The notes: a model not told the origin generated them from the letters alone. Shown: positions 16,752 through 24,529, counted from the stretch's first letter. The stretch is 64,000 nucleotides of DNA from Spirochaetota bacterium (GCA_022711355.1 JAKLFE010000005.1:53331-117330), one strand, 5' to 3'. Numbers and translations: made by a program.

Positions 16752-17404
16752 GGATACTCTGCGTCTCCGACCAGATCGATCCCCTCGTGTACTCGCCCCG
16801 GATGCGCGAGCGCTTCCGCGACGTCGACCTCGTCCTCGCCGCCGGCGACCTGCCCGGCGAGTACCTCGGCTTCATCACCTCCATGCTCAACCGGCCCCTG
16901 CTCTACGTATCGGGCAACCACGACCTCCTGCGCTCCGGGTCCCGCCCGCCGTTCTGGATCGAGCCGGCCGAGGGCCCGGCCAGGGCCGAGGACCACGGGG
17001 CCACCGGACTCGACTTCAAGCTGGCCCGCGAGGGCGGCCTCATCGTCCTGGGGCTCCCGGGCTCCATGGTCTACAACCGGGGCCCCAACCAGTTCACCGA
17101 GCTCTCCATGGCCCTCCGCATCGCCGCCCTCGTGCCGAGGCTCCTGTGGAACCGCCTCCTGCGGGGCCGGGCCGTCGACCTCGTCCTGACCCACGCCCCG
17201 CCCCGGGGCGTGCACGACCGCGACGACCCCTGCCACCGGGGCTTCCGCTCCTTCCTCTGGCTCATGCGGGCCTTCAAGCCCCGCTGGCTCGTCCACGGCC
17301 ACGTCCACCTCTACGACCTCTCGGACGTCCGCGTGAGCGAGGTCGGCGGGACGACCGTGGTGAACGCCTTCGGGCACTGGATCCTGGAGACGGAGGAGAA
17401 CTAG
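16748..17404 (+). CDS. Calcineurin-like metallophosphoesterase
   Basis: 218 residues. Metal-site motifs appear in order: SDQID near the N-terminus (the usual D-x-H, with Ile in place of His), AAGDLPGEY, VSGNHD, LTHAPPRG and VHGHVHLYDL. The fold and most ligands are therefore present, but one first-motif histidine is missing, as also happens in some active members. Substrates of the family include phosphoproteins, cyclic nucleotides and nucleic acids, and none can be chosen here. The start ATG overlaps the upstream stop codon (ATGA), and the next gene starts directly after its stop, so it is the middle gene of a tight three-gene operon. Confidence 0.85.
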   Translation: MRILCVSDQIDPLVYSPRMRERFRDVDLVLAAGDLPGEYLGFITSMLNRPLLYVSGNHDLLRSGSRPPFWIEPAEGPARAEDHGATGLDFKLAREGGLIVLGLPGSMVYNRGPNQFTELSMALRIAALVPRLLWNRLLRGRAVDLVLTHAPPRGVHDRDDPCHRGFRSFLWLMRAFKPRWLVHGHVHLYDLSDVRVSEVGGTTVVNAFGHWILETEEN

Positions 17405-18358
17405 GTGGGCGGCTGGTACGAGAGCATGGCCGAGGAGGACTTCGCCCGGGCCAGGACCAGGGAGCTCCTCTCGCGCATCTCGGGCCTCCTCGACCCCGGC
17501 CGGGAGAGCCTCCTGCCCCTGGACGAGGTCCTCGCCCTCCTCAAGCCCGCGGGCGAGACCTACGTCGGGATGGAGAGCGTCGACGTGGACAAGATCGTGG
17601 GCAGCGAGGGCCGCTACCGGGACTTCAACCGCCACTTCCTGCCCCGCAAGGAGCACCTCAAGTCCCGCTGGATGTCCATCGACATGGCCAACTACGAGGA
17701 CGTGCCCCTGCCGCCGGTGCGGCTCTACGAGATCGGGGGCCTGTACTTCGTGCGGGACGGCAACCATCGCGTCTCGGTGGCCCGACTCAGGGGCCAGGCG
17801 AGCATCGACGCCGAGGTGACGCGCCTCGACGCCCAGGTGCCCCTCAGGCAGGGCATGACCCTCGAGGAGCTCAAGCGCGAGGTCCTCGGCTACGAGAAGC
17901 GCCGCTTCTACGAGCGGACGGGCTTCGGCGCGGCCACGGGGGACGAGGGCCTGGACTTCTCGAGCCCCGGCCGCTACGACGCGGTGCTCGAGCACATCCT
18001 CGTCCACAAGTACTACGTCAACCAGAACCTTTCCCGGGAGCTCAGCCTGGCCGAGGCGATCTGGTCCTGGTACGAGAACGTCTACCGGCCCATCGTCCTC
18101 GCCATCGAGGAGGAGGGGCTCCTCTCCCGCTTCCCGGGGCGGACCGCCTCCGACCTCTACGTCTTCATCGTGCGGCACTGGGACGAGCTCAAGCGGAAAT
18201 ACGGCCTGGAGTACCCCATCAGCGAGGCGGCGAGGGATTACGGGGCCCGCTACGGCTCGAGCCCCTCGGCCCGGGCCCTCGGGGCCCTGGCCGCCTCGCT
18301 CCGGGCGGCCCTCGACGGGCTCGCCGCCTGGCTGAGGAAAAAGGGAATCCTCCCGTAA
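17405..18358 (+). CDS. ParB-like / DUF4032-like protein
   Basis: 317 residues from GTG 17405, directly adjacent to the metallophosphoesterase stop. Residues about 85-140 hold a ParB/Srx-type core with VPLPPVRLYEIGGLYFVRDG followed by NHRVSVARLRGQ. The C-terminal half (VFIVRHWDELKRKYG) recalls DUF4032 proteins, which carry the same core and are sometimes taken for regulators. There is no separate DNA-binding helix-turn-helix I can recognise. Its place at the end of the TPR-Mrr/phosphoesterase operon suggests a shared function, possibly nucleotide or nucleic-acid related, but this is inference only. A strong terminator follows at 18442-18482. Confidence 0.65.
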   Translation: MGGWYESMAEEDFARARTRELLSRISGLLDPGRESLLPLDEVLALLKPAGETYVGMESVDVDKIVGSEGRYRDFNRHFLPRKEHLKSRWMSIDMANYEDVPLPPVRLYEIGGLYFVRDGNHRVSVARLRGQASIDAEVTRLDAQVPLRQGMTLEELKREVLGYEKRRFYERTGFGAATGDEGLDFSSPGRYDAVLEHILVHKYYVNQNLSRELSLAEAIWSWYENVYRPIVLAIEEEGLLSRFPGRTASDLYVFIVRHWDELKRKYGLEYPISEAARDYGARYGSSPSARALGALAASLRAALDGLAAWLRKKGILP

Positions 18359-18441
18359 CCCCTCCCCGGGAGGGTTGTTGTATTGACGTATAGGGCTCAG
18401 GACGAGGGCTCGATACCGCGCCTCCTTTCCCTTTTTCCCTT

Positions 18442-18482
18442 CGCCCCCGGGGTCCTCCTCCTTCCCCGGGGGCGCTTTTTTC
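18442..18482 (+). terminator. Intrinsic terminator of the TPR-Mrr operon
   Basis: A perfect 11-bp stem, CGCCCCCGGGG (18442-18452) with CCCCGGGGGCG (18464-18474), an 11-base pyrimidine loop and seven T (18476-18482). It lies about 85 bp after the last stop codon; the bases between hold no gene that I can support. Confidence 0.92.
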
Positions 18483-18507
18483 GCCTATGCCCCTCCAGGG
18501 ACCGCGA

Positions 18508-18537
18508 TTGACACGAAGGGGAGGATTCGGCTAGTAT
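18508..18537 (+). promoter_or_regulatory. Promoter of the small zinc-ribbon gene
   Basis: A perfect TTGACA (18508-18513), an 18-bp spacer and TAGTAT (18532-18537). The ribosome site AAGGAG lies before ATG 18562. Confidence 0.8.
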
Positions 18538-18561
18538 CCTTCGGCGGATAAGGAGTCATCC

Positions 18562-18732
18562 ATGGCAGCTGTATCCAAGAACTCTCGTAGCACGAGCGCC
18601 ACGCAGCGCTTTTATTGCCCCTGCGGCGGCGAGATCAAGATGAAGACCCTCTTCGAGAACGGCAAGGTCAAGAACCTCGCCGAATGCGAGAAGTGCAAGC
18701 GCACCGAGCGCCGTCCCCGGGACTTCGTCTGA
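18562..18732 (+). CDS. Small zinc-ribbon protein (56 residues), unknown function
   Basis: A short gene with every sign of being real: a TTGACA/TAGTAT promoter, an AAGGAG ribosome site 7 bases before the ATG, and a perfect terminator right after the stop. The product has a Ser/Thr-rich start and four cysteines arranged as C19-X-C21 and C42-X2-C45 (FYCPCGGE, then AECEKCKRTE), which should hold one zinc. The tail ERRPRDFV is basic. The size and the knuckle arrangement recall ribosome-associated or RNA-binding zinc ribbons such as L31-like proteins, but I do not recognise the family. Standalone transcription and a strong signal set suggest steady expression. Confidence 0.8.
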   Translation: MAAVSKNSRSTSATQRFYCPCGGEIKMKTLFENGKVKNLAECEKCKRTERRPRDFV

Positions 18733-18759
18733 GACCGGACGAGGAAAACGCTAGGGAAG

Positions 18760-18790
18760 CGCCGCCCTCCGCCGAGGGCGGCGTTTTTTT
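18760..18790 (+). terminator. Terminator after the zinc-ribbon gene
   Basis: CGCCGCCCTC (18760-18769) pairs with GAGGGCGGCG (18774-18783) around a CGCC loop, followed by seven T. The convergent plsC gene ends at 18793. Confidence 0.93.
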
Positions 18791-18792
18791 GC

Positions 18793-19545
18793 CTAGGCCG
18801 AGGCGGCCCGCATGTCGGCGAGCTCGGAGGAGATGATGTCCCGGGCCGCGGCGAGGGCCTCGAGGGTCTCCTTCTTCCCGCTGGGCGCGGGCAGGACGGC
18901 CGCGAGGCGGAGCTCGTAGCGGATCCCGCGGAAGCTCTTGTACAGGTCCTTGAGCTTGGCGATCCGCCAGCCCCCGTCGATGGCGGCGACGACCAGGGGA
19001 AGAGGGCCCTCCTCCAGGACCTTGCGCAGGCCCGCCGTATAGAAGGGGCCGAGCTTCCCGTCGCGGGAGCGGGTCCCCTCGGGGAAGAGGACGGGGCAGG
19101 TGCCCTCCCTGCGGCTGCGCCGCGCGAAGCGGCGGATGGCGCCCATGGCCTGGGCGGTGTCGCCCTTCCGGGTGATGAGGGCGTGGCCCTGGGTCCTGAG
19201 CACGGAGGAGACGAAGGGGATGCCCGCCCCGAGCTCCTTCTTGGCCACGAAGCGGAGCCTCCGGCCGGCGATCATGCGCATGCACAGGGGGATGTCCAGG
19301 AGGCTCTGGTGGTTGGCGATGAGGATGAAGCGCTCGGGCAGGTCGGGGCCCAGGCGGTCCTCGTAGACGATCTCGAAGGCGCAGTAGGTCCGGAGGAGCG
19401 AAAATATCCTGGCGACGACGCTGTCGCAGTACCGATCCACGGCCTTGACGGCCCTGGCTCCGTGGAGGAAGCGGCTCGCCTGGAGGAGGACCTCGAAGTA
19501 GATGAAGAGGGCAATCACGCAGACGACCACAAGGACGATCGACAT
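18793..19545 (-). CDS. plsC: 1-acyl-sn-glycerol-3-phosphate acyltransferase
   Basis: 250 residues. An N-terminal membrane helix (about 2-22) anchors the protein to the inner membrane. The acyltransferase signature NHQSLLD gives the catalytic H79-X4-D84, and FPEGTRSRDG near residue 154 binds the glycerol phosphate. The enzyme adds the second acyl chain to lysophosphatidic acid in phospholipid synthesis; closely related acyltransferases act on other lysophospholipids, so the exact acceptor is inferred. It is transcribed alone from a minus-strand promoter (TTCACA, 17 bp, TATAAG) at 19629-19657 and diverges from rpsT. Confidence 0.93.
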   Translation of the reverse strand: MSIVLVVVCVIALFIYFEVLLQASRFLHGARAVKAVDRYCDSVVARIFSLLRTYCAFEIVYEDRLGPDLPERFILIANHQSLLDIPLCMRMIAGRRLRFVAKKELGAGIPFVSSVLRTQGHALITRKGDTAQAMGAIRRFARRSRREGTCPVLFPEGTRSRDGKLGPFYTAGLRKVLEEGPLPLVVAAIDGGWRIAKLKDLYKSFRGIRYELRLAAVLPAPSGKKETLEALAAARDIISSELADMRAASA

Positions 19546-19628
19546 TAAGCACCGCCGTTCTCGGAACTCGAAGCCTTTCCGCGGCGCCAGGCCCGGTCGG
19601 CCGCCGCGCGGGGAAATCCTCGTAAGTC

Positions 19629-19657
19629 CTTATACTATGAAAACCCAGGACTGTGAA
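19629..19657 (-). promoter_or_regulatory. plsC promoter
   Basis: On the minus strand TTCACA (19652-19657) and TATAAG (19629-19634) are 17 bp apart, giving a leader of about 75 bases before ATG 19545. Confidence 0.6.
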
Positions 19658-19671
19658 GAGCCGCCGCCGTA

Positions 19672-19700
19672 TTGACAACCGGCCTCCGTTCTGGTAGCCT
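19672..19700 (+). promoter_or_regulatory. rpsT promoter
   Basis: TTGACA (19672-19677), a 17-bp spacer and TAGCCT (19695-19700). The leader of about 68 bases before the TTG start would allow the autoregulation known for S20 in other bacteria. Confidence 0.65.
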
Positions 19701-19774
19701 TCCCAAACGTCGATACCTCGATAACGTCCGGCAGCGAGGCGCGGGAAAGCGCCGCAATATGGAGGGTATGATCC

Positions 19775-20044
19775 TTGGGCACCACGAATAAGTCCGCCGA
19801 GAAGCGCCAGCGCCAGAACGAGAAGCGGCGCCTGCGCAATAAGATGGAGAAGAGCGCCATCCGCTCGACCGCCAAGAAGGTCGTCGTCGCGGCCCAGGGC
19901 AAGGATACCGCCGCCGCGGAAGCCGCCCTCGCCGACATGATCAAGCGCATCGACACCGCCGCCCGCAAGGGCATCGTCAAGAAGAACACCGCCGCGCGCA
20001 AGAAGTCGCGCATGCAGCGCCTCATCAACGCGCTCAAGGCCTAA
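19775..20044 (+). CDS. rpsT: Small ribosomal subunit protein S20
   Basis: 89 residues, the normal S20 length, very rich in Lys, Arg and Ala: NKSAEKRQRQNEKRRLRNKM at the N-terminus and KNTAARKKSRMQRLINAL at the C-terminus are family hallmarks. S20 binds 16S rRNA early in 30S assembly. The start is TTG at 19775, chosen because GGAGG (19761-19765) lies 9 bases before it and no in-frame ATG fits. A TTG start is known in E. coli rpsT, where it lowers translation and supports feedback control, so the same logic may apply here. A promoter lies at 19672-19700. Confidence 0.95.
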   Translation: MGTTNKSAEKRQRQNEKRRLRNKMEKSAIRSTAKKVVVAAQGKDTAAAEAALADMIKRIDTAARKGIVKKNTAARKKSRMQRLINALKA

Positions 20045-20135
20045 GGCTCGTCCAACGAGGCGCGGCCGGCCGCGGCGGGCCCTCGGGGCCGCTGCGGGGC
20101 CTGCCGCGCCGATACTGCTTCCGGAGAAGGGGACC

Positions 20136-20465
20136 ATGGCTGGAAAAGTCACGAAGGCAGAGCTCATCGAGGCGCTCCACGCCGGCAGGTCGTTGAATCG
20201 GAAAGACATCCACGGCCTCATCGACTCCCTTTTCGACGAGATCAAGGGCGCCATCCTCTCCGGGAAGACGGTGGAGCTGCGCGGCTTCGGGACCTTCGAG
20301 GTCAAGCTCCGCAAGGGCCGCAAGCGGGCCCGGAACCCCAAGACCGGGGCCATCGTCTCGGTCGAGGACCACGGCGTCGCCTCCTTCAGGCCGGGCCGCG
20401 AGCTCAAGAAGGCGGCCTGGGACGTCGATCCCAAGGCCGCCGTCCCGGCTCCCGAGGCCGAGTAG
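20136..20465 (+). CDS. HU/IHF-family DNA-binding protein
   Basis: 109 residues. The N-terminal helices (KVTKAELIEALHAG, then HGLIDSLFDEI) and the beta-arm region FGTFEVKLRKGRKRARNPKT followed by G are characteristic, the last part being the family signature that enters the DNA minor groove. The final 15 residues are an Ala/Pro extension not found in standard HU. HU/IHF-type proteins bend and compact DNA. A GGAGAAGGGG ribosome site precedes the ATG. It is 91 bp after rpsT with no clear terminator between, so co-transcription from the rpsT promoter is likely. HU and IHF cannot be told apart by sequence reading alone. Confidence 0.93.
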   Translation: MAGKVTKAELIEALHAGRSLNRKDIHGLIDSLFDEIKGAILSGKTVELRGFGTFEVKLRKGRKRARNPKTGAIVSVEDHGVASFRPGRELKKAAWDVDPKAAVPAPEAE

Positions 20466-20543
20466 AGCCCCGGCCGCGGCCCCCTCGACGAAGGGGCCGC
20501 GCCGAGCCGGATAGTCCCCGGGCCCTGCGCCGGGGCCTCCGCA

Positions 20544-20572
20544 TTGACAAGCCATCCGGGCTATGTGACAAT
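20544..20572 (+). promoter_or_regulatory. Promoter of the response-regulator operon
   Basis: TTGACA (20544-20549), a 17-bp spacer and GACAAT (20567-20572) preceded by TGT, an extended -10. A hairpin, GCGGCCCC/GGGGCCGC (20476-20483/20493-20500), without a T run lies upstream, after the HU-family gene. Confidence 0.65.
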
Positions 20573-20623
20573 GATTCCGCGGGGACAAGGCGCGCAGACG
20601 CGTCCCGCGGACGGAAGACGGGC

Positions 20624-21328
20624 ATGGACACAAAGAAGCGAATACTCCTCGTCGACGACGAGCTGATCAACCTCGAATTCTTCGAGGTCATGCTCACGAA
20701 ACTCGGCTTCCAGGTGGAGAAGGCCGACAACGGCTACGACGCGCTCGAGGCGATCAAGCGCTGGAAGCCCGACCTCATCATCCTCGACAACGTGATGCCC
20801 CGGCTCTCGGGCTGGGAAGTGACGAAGATCGTCAAGACGAGCGAGGAGTACCGCGAGTACTCCGACATACCGATCATCATGTTCTCCGCGATGGACGACG
20901 TGAAGGACAAGGTCGAGGGCCTCGAGATGGGCGCCGACGACTACATCACCAAGCCCTTCAACTTCAGCGAGGTCCTCGCCCGCATCCGCGCCGTGCTCCG
21001 CACCCGCGAGCTCATCCACCAGATCGAGAAGCGGGAGGCCCGCATCCGCGTGGCCGAGGAGATCGCGCATCGCGTCCTCGACTTCGGCGCGGGCCTCAAG
21101 GAGCCTCTCGGGGCCATCGCCTCCGACGCGGCGGCCCTCGCCCCGGAGTGCGCCGACTCCAAGCCCTTCGTCGTGCGGGTCGGACGCGAGGCGGCCGTCG
21201 CCCTGGACAAGCTGCGGGCCCTCGAGGCCGAGGTCGCCTCCCTGACGGCCGAGGCCGAGAGCCTGAAGAGGGCCGAGACCGCGCTGCCGGCGATAAAGAC
21301 GAAATTCCGGGGCCAGTCGGCGCCGTGA
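20624..21328 (+). CDS. Response regulator with unusual helical output region
   Basis: 234 residues. Residues 5-125 are a receiver domain: RILLVDDEL with D11/D12, the phospho-acceptor D55 in LIILDNVMP, and the conserved Lys in DYITKPFNFSEVLARI. The remaining 105 residues are mostly helical (EIAHRVLDFGAGLKEPLGAI, later a coiled-coil-like EAEVASLTAEAESLKRAE) and match no DNA-binding domain; the helix with EIAHR...PLGAI recalls the dimerisation helix of histidine kinases but lacks a conserved phospho-histidine context. It starts a tight operon with a small TPR protein, bactofilin and cinA. Output is probably by protein-protein contact. The partner kinase is not in sight. Confidence 0.85.
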   Translation: MDTKKRILLVDDELINLEFFEVMLTKLGFQVEKADNGYDALEAIKRWKPDLIILDNVMPRLSGWEVTKIVKTSEEYREYSDIPIIMFSAMDDVKDKVEGLEMGADDYITKPFNFSEVLARIRAVLRTRELIHQIEKREARIRVAEEIAHRVLDFGAGLKEPLGAIASDAAALAPECADSKPFVVRVGREAAVALDKLRALEAEVASLTAEAESLKRAETALPAIKTKFRGQSAP

Positions 21329-21338
21329 GGGGGCATCC

Positions 21339-21560
21339 ATGATCACCGAGGAGAAGCGCAAGGTGCTCGAGCTCTTCGCCCAGGGCCGGAGGCAGTACAA
21401 GATCATGCAGTTCCAGGACGCCCTCCGCTACTTCGGCGAGGCCCTGAAGGTCGACCAGAGCGACGGCCCCTCCAAGGTCTACTACCTCCGCTGCAAGCAC
21501 TACATCGACAACCCGCCCCCCGAGGACTGGGACGGCGTGTTCGTCATGAAGACCAAGTGA
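21339..21560 (+). CDS. Small TPR protein resembling adenylate cyclase C-terminal tails
   Basis: 73 residues, start at ATG 21339 with GAGGGG before it. A single TPR-like helix pair (AQGRRQYKIMQFQDALRYFG, then EALKVDQSDGPSKVYYLRC) is followed by HYIDNPPPEDWDGVFVMKTK. The ending NPPPEDWDGVFVMKTK is very like the extreme C-terminus of many class III adenylate/guanylate cyclases of cyanobacteria and spirochaetes, where it follows the TPR-like stretch. Here it stands alone, 10 bp after the response regulator and just before bactofilin. It may be a detached regulatory module or an adaptor for the response regulator. Recognition is from memory of the tail motif. Confidence 0.72.
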   Translation: MITEEKRKVLELFAQGRRQYKIMQFQDALRYFGEALKVDQSDGPSKVYYLRCKHYIDNPPPEDWDGVFVMKTK

Positions 21561-21571
21561 GGCCCGAGCCG

Positions 21572-21994
21572 ATGCCCAAAGCGCGCAAGGACGAGGAAGC
21601 GCCCCTCATCGCCACGACCCTCGGCAAGGAGACCTCCTTCGCCGGCACACTCCGCTTCAAGGATTCCCTGCGCATAAAGGGGACCTTCGAGGGCGAGATC
21701 GACGCGATGGGCCGCCTCTACATCGACGCGGACGCCGTCGTGAGCGCCCGCCGCATCCGCGCCACCAACGTCGTGGTCGGCGGCACCGTCCGCGGGGACA
21801 TCGAGGCCGCCGACCGCCTCGAGATGCTGCCGAGCGCCAAGGTCTACGGCAACGTCCGCACCGCCAAGCTCCGCATCGCGGACGGGGTCGTCTTCGAGGG
21901 GACCTGCGAGATGATCCGCGACCCGGGAGCGTTCAATCCCTTCGCCGAGTCCGCCGCCGCCGAGCCCGGGACCTCCGCGGGGAGCGAGCGATGA
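21572..21994 (+). CDS. Bactofilin (polymer-forming cytoskeletal protein)
   Basis: 140 residues from ATG 21572, preferred over GTG 21557 because GTGAGG stands at a suitable distance before it. The centre (about 15-115) is the bactofilin beta-helix, with short repeats such as RIKGTFEGEIDAMGRLYIDA and VVGGTVRGDIEAADRLEMLP. Flanks are short and disordered, as usual. Bactofilins form filaments without nucleotides and organise cell-wall growth, cell curvature or polar structures; in spirochaetes they affect cell shape and motility. The stop codon overlaps the cinA start (ATGA). Confidence 0.93.
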   Translation: MPKARKDEEAPLIATTLGKETSFAGTLRFKDSLRIKGTFEGEIDAMGRLYIDADAVVSARRIRATNVVVGGTVRGDIEAADRLEMLPSAKVYGNVRTAKLRIADGVVFEGTCEMIRDPGAFNPFAESAAAEPGTSAGSER

Positions 21995-22554
21995 GCGCCG
22001 CCAGGCTCGACCTCGACGAGACCGCCCAGGCCGCCCGCATCCTCGTGCGAAAGCTCTCCTCGGCGGGCCTCAGCCTAGCCTGCGCCGAGTCCTGCACCGG
22101 CGGCCTCGCCGCCGCCGCCATCACGGCCGTGCCGGGAGCCTCCGCCGCCTTCTGGGGCGGCTACGTCGCCTACTCCAACGACTGCAAGACCCGCATCCTC
22201 GGGGTCTCCCTCGACACCCTCTCCCGCTTCGGCGCGGTCTCGCGCGAGACCGCCCGCGAGATGGCCCAGGGCGCCCTCTCCGCGAGCGGCGCCGACCTGG
22301 CCTTCGCGATCACGGGCATAGCGGGTCCCGAGGGCGGGAGCGAGGACAAGCCCGTCGGCCTCGTGTGGATAGCCTGGAAGGACGCCCTGGGCCGCGGCTC
22401 CGAGGAGTCGGCCGTCTTCGGCGGCGACCGCGAGGCCGTGCGGCAGGCGGCCGCGCTCCGGGCCATCCGCGGCGTCAACGAGCTGGCCGCGGGCCTGGCC
22501 GCCGAGGAAGTGGTCGATATTGACAAGGGGGAGGGGCCGATCTATAGTTCTTGA
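21991..22554 (+). CDS. CinA C-terminal domain protein (nicotinamide-nucleotide amidohydrolase, PncC type)
   Basis: 187 residues forming only the C-terminal domain of CinA, without the N-terminal MoaB-like half. LACAESCTGGLAAAAITAVP, FWGGYVAYSNDCKTRILGV and AITGIAGPEGGSEDKPVG are the family motifs, the SCTGG segment being part of the active site. PncC deamidates NMN to nicotinate mononucleotide in pyridine nucleotide recycling. It overlaps bactofilin by 4 bp. The rho promoter lies inside its last 35 bp. The last dozen residues (VVDIDKGEGPIYSS) are not part of the conserved domain. Confidence 0.92.
   Translation: MSAARLDLDETAQAARILVRKLSSAGLSLACAESCTGGLAAAAITAVPGASAAFWGGYVAYSNDCKTRILGVSLDTLSRFGAVSRETAREMAQGALSASGADLAFAITGIAGPEGGSEDKPVGLVWIAWKDALGRGSEESAVFGGDREAVRQAAALRAIRGVNELAAGLAAEEVVDIDKGEGPIYSS
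22520..22548 (+). promoter_or_regulatory. rho promoter, inside the end of cinA
   Basis: TTGACA (22520-22525), a 17-bp spacer and TATAGT (22543-22548): the best-matching promoter in the window. It lies within the last codons of the upstream gene and gives a leader of about 170-215 bases, room for the autoattenuation known for rho. Confidence 0.8.
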
Positions 22555-22769
22555 CGAGCGTCGTGCGGCGCCGCGGCATGCGCGAGCCGCCCTCCCCGGC
22601 GAGGTCCTCGAGGCCCGCGGAGGGCCGTGAAGCCGGCGACCACGACCTCCCCGGCGCCATTGGGCGCCGCCTTACTTCCCTACACGCATCCTAGCCTTCT
22701 GCGAGGTACGGGCCCTAAAGGCCTGTCATGAATCACATGGACAATTCAGAGCAACGTATGGAGAAACCC

Positions 22770-24479
22770 ATGGCTATTATCCGCAAGCGCAAGCCGCTGG
22801 AGCAGGCCGAGAATCCGGGCGAGGAGGCGGCCGACCAGCCCGAGCTCTCGCTCGCCGCCGAGGCGGAGGCGCGTTTCGAGCCCTCGGCCGAGGACGGGAC
22901 CTACGACGGGGCGGCCGAGCCCTACCCCGCCGAGGGACCTGAGGAGGAGGCCGAGGGCGGTCCCGGCGAGGAGCCCGCCTCGGAGTCCGAGGGCCGGGCG
23001 CCGGTCCGGATCCGCGTCAAGCGCAAGGCGCCCAAGGCCGATTCCGCCCTCCCGGGCGAGCGGGCCGAGGAGCGGGAGGGAGCCGGGGCCGGCTTCGTGC
23101 GGAGGCAGGAGAGCTTCGAGCGCGGCCCCGAGGCCGCGGCCGAGCCCCTCCGGACGCCTGCCGGCGAGCAGGCCCGCGGCGAGCAAGCTCGCGCGGACTA
23201 CGGCGAGAACCGCTCCCGCCTCTCCATCAACGACCTCACCGAGATGGGCCTCAAGGAGCTCAGGGACCTCGGCTCCAAGTACGGCATCAACCACGAGGAG
23301 ATGATCGCCTTCAAGAAGCAGGAGCTCATCTTCTACATCCTGAAGGGCCACACCGACCGAGGCGGCATCATCTACGCCTACGGCTCCCTCGAGATCCTGC
23401 CCGACGGCTACGGCTTCCTCCGCTCCCCCCAGAACTCCTACCTGCCCGGCTCCGACGACATCTACATCTCCCCGAGCCAGATCAGGCTCTTCAACCTGAA
23501 GACCGGCGACACGGTCTACGGCCAGATCCGCAGCCCCAAGGAGGGCGAGCGCTTCTTCGCCATGCTCCGCGTCGAGAAGGTCAACTACGACGAGCCCGCG
23601 GTCGCCCAGAACCGCATCCCCTTCGAGAACCTCACGCCCCTGTATCCCCACGAGCGGCTCAACCTCGAGACCGAGACGAAGGAGCTCTCGACCCGGATCA
23701 TCAACCTCTTCTGCCCCATCGGCAAGGGCCAGCGCGCCCTCGTCGTCTCGCCGCCCAAGACCGGCAAGACCATCCTCCTGCAGAAGATCGCCAACGCCAT
23801 CACGACGAACCACCCGGAGGTCGTCCTCATCGTGCTGCTCATCGACGAGCGGCCCGAGGAGGTCACCGACATGGAGCGCACCGTCAAGGCCGAGGTCATC
23901 TCCTCGACCTTCGACGAGCAGGCCACGCGCCACGTCCAGGTGGCCGAGATGGTCCTGGACAAGGCCAAGCGCCTGGTCGAGCACGGCAAGGACGTCGTCA
24001 TCCTCCTCGACTCGATCACCCGCCTCGCCCGGGCCTACAACCAGACCGTGCCGACCTCGGGCAAGATCCTCTCCGGCGGCGTGGACTCGAACGCCCTCCA
24101 CAAGCCCAAGCGCTTCTTCGGCGCGGCGCGCAACATCGAGGGAGGCGGATCGCTGACCATCATCGCCACGGCCCTCATCGACACCGGCTCGCGCATGGAC
24201 GAGGTCATCTTCGAGGAGTTCAAGGGCACGGGCAACATGGAGATCAACCTCGACCGCAGGCTCTCCGACCGCCGCACCTTCCCCGCCATCAACATCAAGA
24301 AGTCGGGTACCCGCAAGGAGGAGCTCCTGCTTTCCGAGGAGGAGCTGCAGAAGATCTGGGTCCTGCGCAAGGTGATCAATCCCATGGACGACGTGGAGAT
24401 CATCGAGCTACTTATTGACAGGATGATGAAATCTAAGAATAATGAGGTGTTTTTGAAGTCGATGAACACTCCGACCTAA
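22770..24479 (+). CDS. rho: Transcription termination factor Rho with acidic N-terminal extension
   Basis: 569 residues from ATG 22770, which has GGAGA 7 bases before it; ATG 22728 would add 14 residues. About 150 N-terminal residues are Glu/Ala/Pro-rich and not conserved, ending in a basic [10 protein letters not shown] patch. Then come the Rho N-domain ([18 protein letters not shown]), the RNA-binding cold-shock domain ([20 protein letters not shown]), the Walker A segment [10 protein letters not shown] and the Walker B/R-loop [16 protein letters not shown] with [20 protein letters not shown]. Rho is the hexameric RNA helicase that ends transcription. Insertions of this sort are known in other high-GC bacteria, where they add RNA contacts. 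Confidence 0.97.
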   Translation: MAIIRKRKPLEQAENPGEEAADQPELSLAAEAEARFEPSAEDGTYDGAAEPYPAEGPEEEAEGGPGEEPASESEGRAPVRIRVKRKAPKADSALPGERAEEREGAGAGFVRRQESFERGPEAAAEPLRTPAGEQARGEQARADYGENRSRLSINDLTEMGLKELRDLGSKYGINHEEMIAFKKQELIFYILKGHTDRGGIIYAYGSLEILPDGYGFLRSPQNSYLPGSDDIYISPSQIRLFNLKTGDTVYGQIRSPKEGERFFAMLRVEKVNYDEPAVAQNRIPFENLTPLYPHERLNLETETKELSTRIINLFCPIGKGQRALVVSPPKTGKTILLQKIANAITTNHPEVVLIVLLIDERPEEVTDMERTVKAEVISSTFDEQATRHVQVAEMVLDKAKRLVEHGKDVVILLDSITRLARAYNQTVPTSGKILSGGVDSNALHKPKRFFGAARNIEGGGSLTIIATALIDTGSRMDEVIFEEFKGTGNMEINLDRRLSDRRTFPAINIKKSGTRKEELLLSEEELQKIWVLRKVINPMDDVEIIELLIDRMMKSKNNEVFLKSMNTPT

Positions 24480-24529
24480 GCGGGGTTTTCATAAAAAGTC
24501 GGCGGTCGCGCGCTAGCGCGGCGCCGCGC

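Noticed and set aside
18359..18482. A small RNA gene between the ParB-like gene and its terminator, starting at a TTGACG near 18383
   Set aside because: No -10 is found at a proper distance; the terminator is better explained as the end of the operon.
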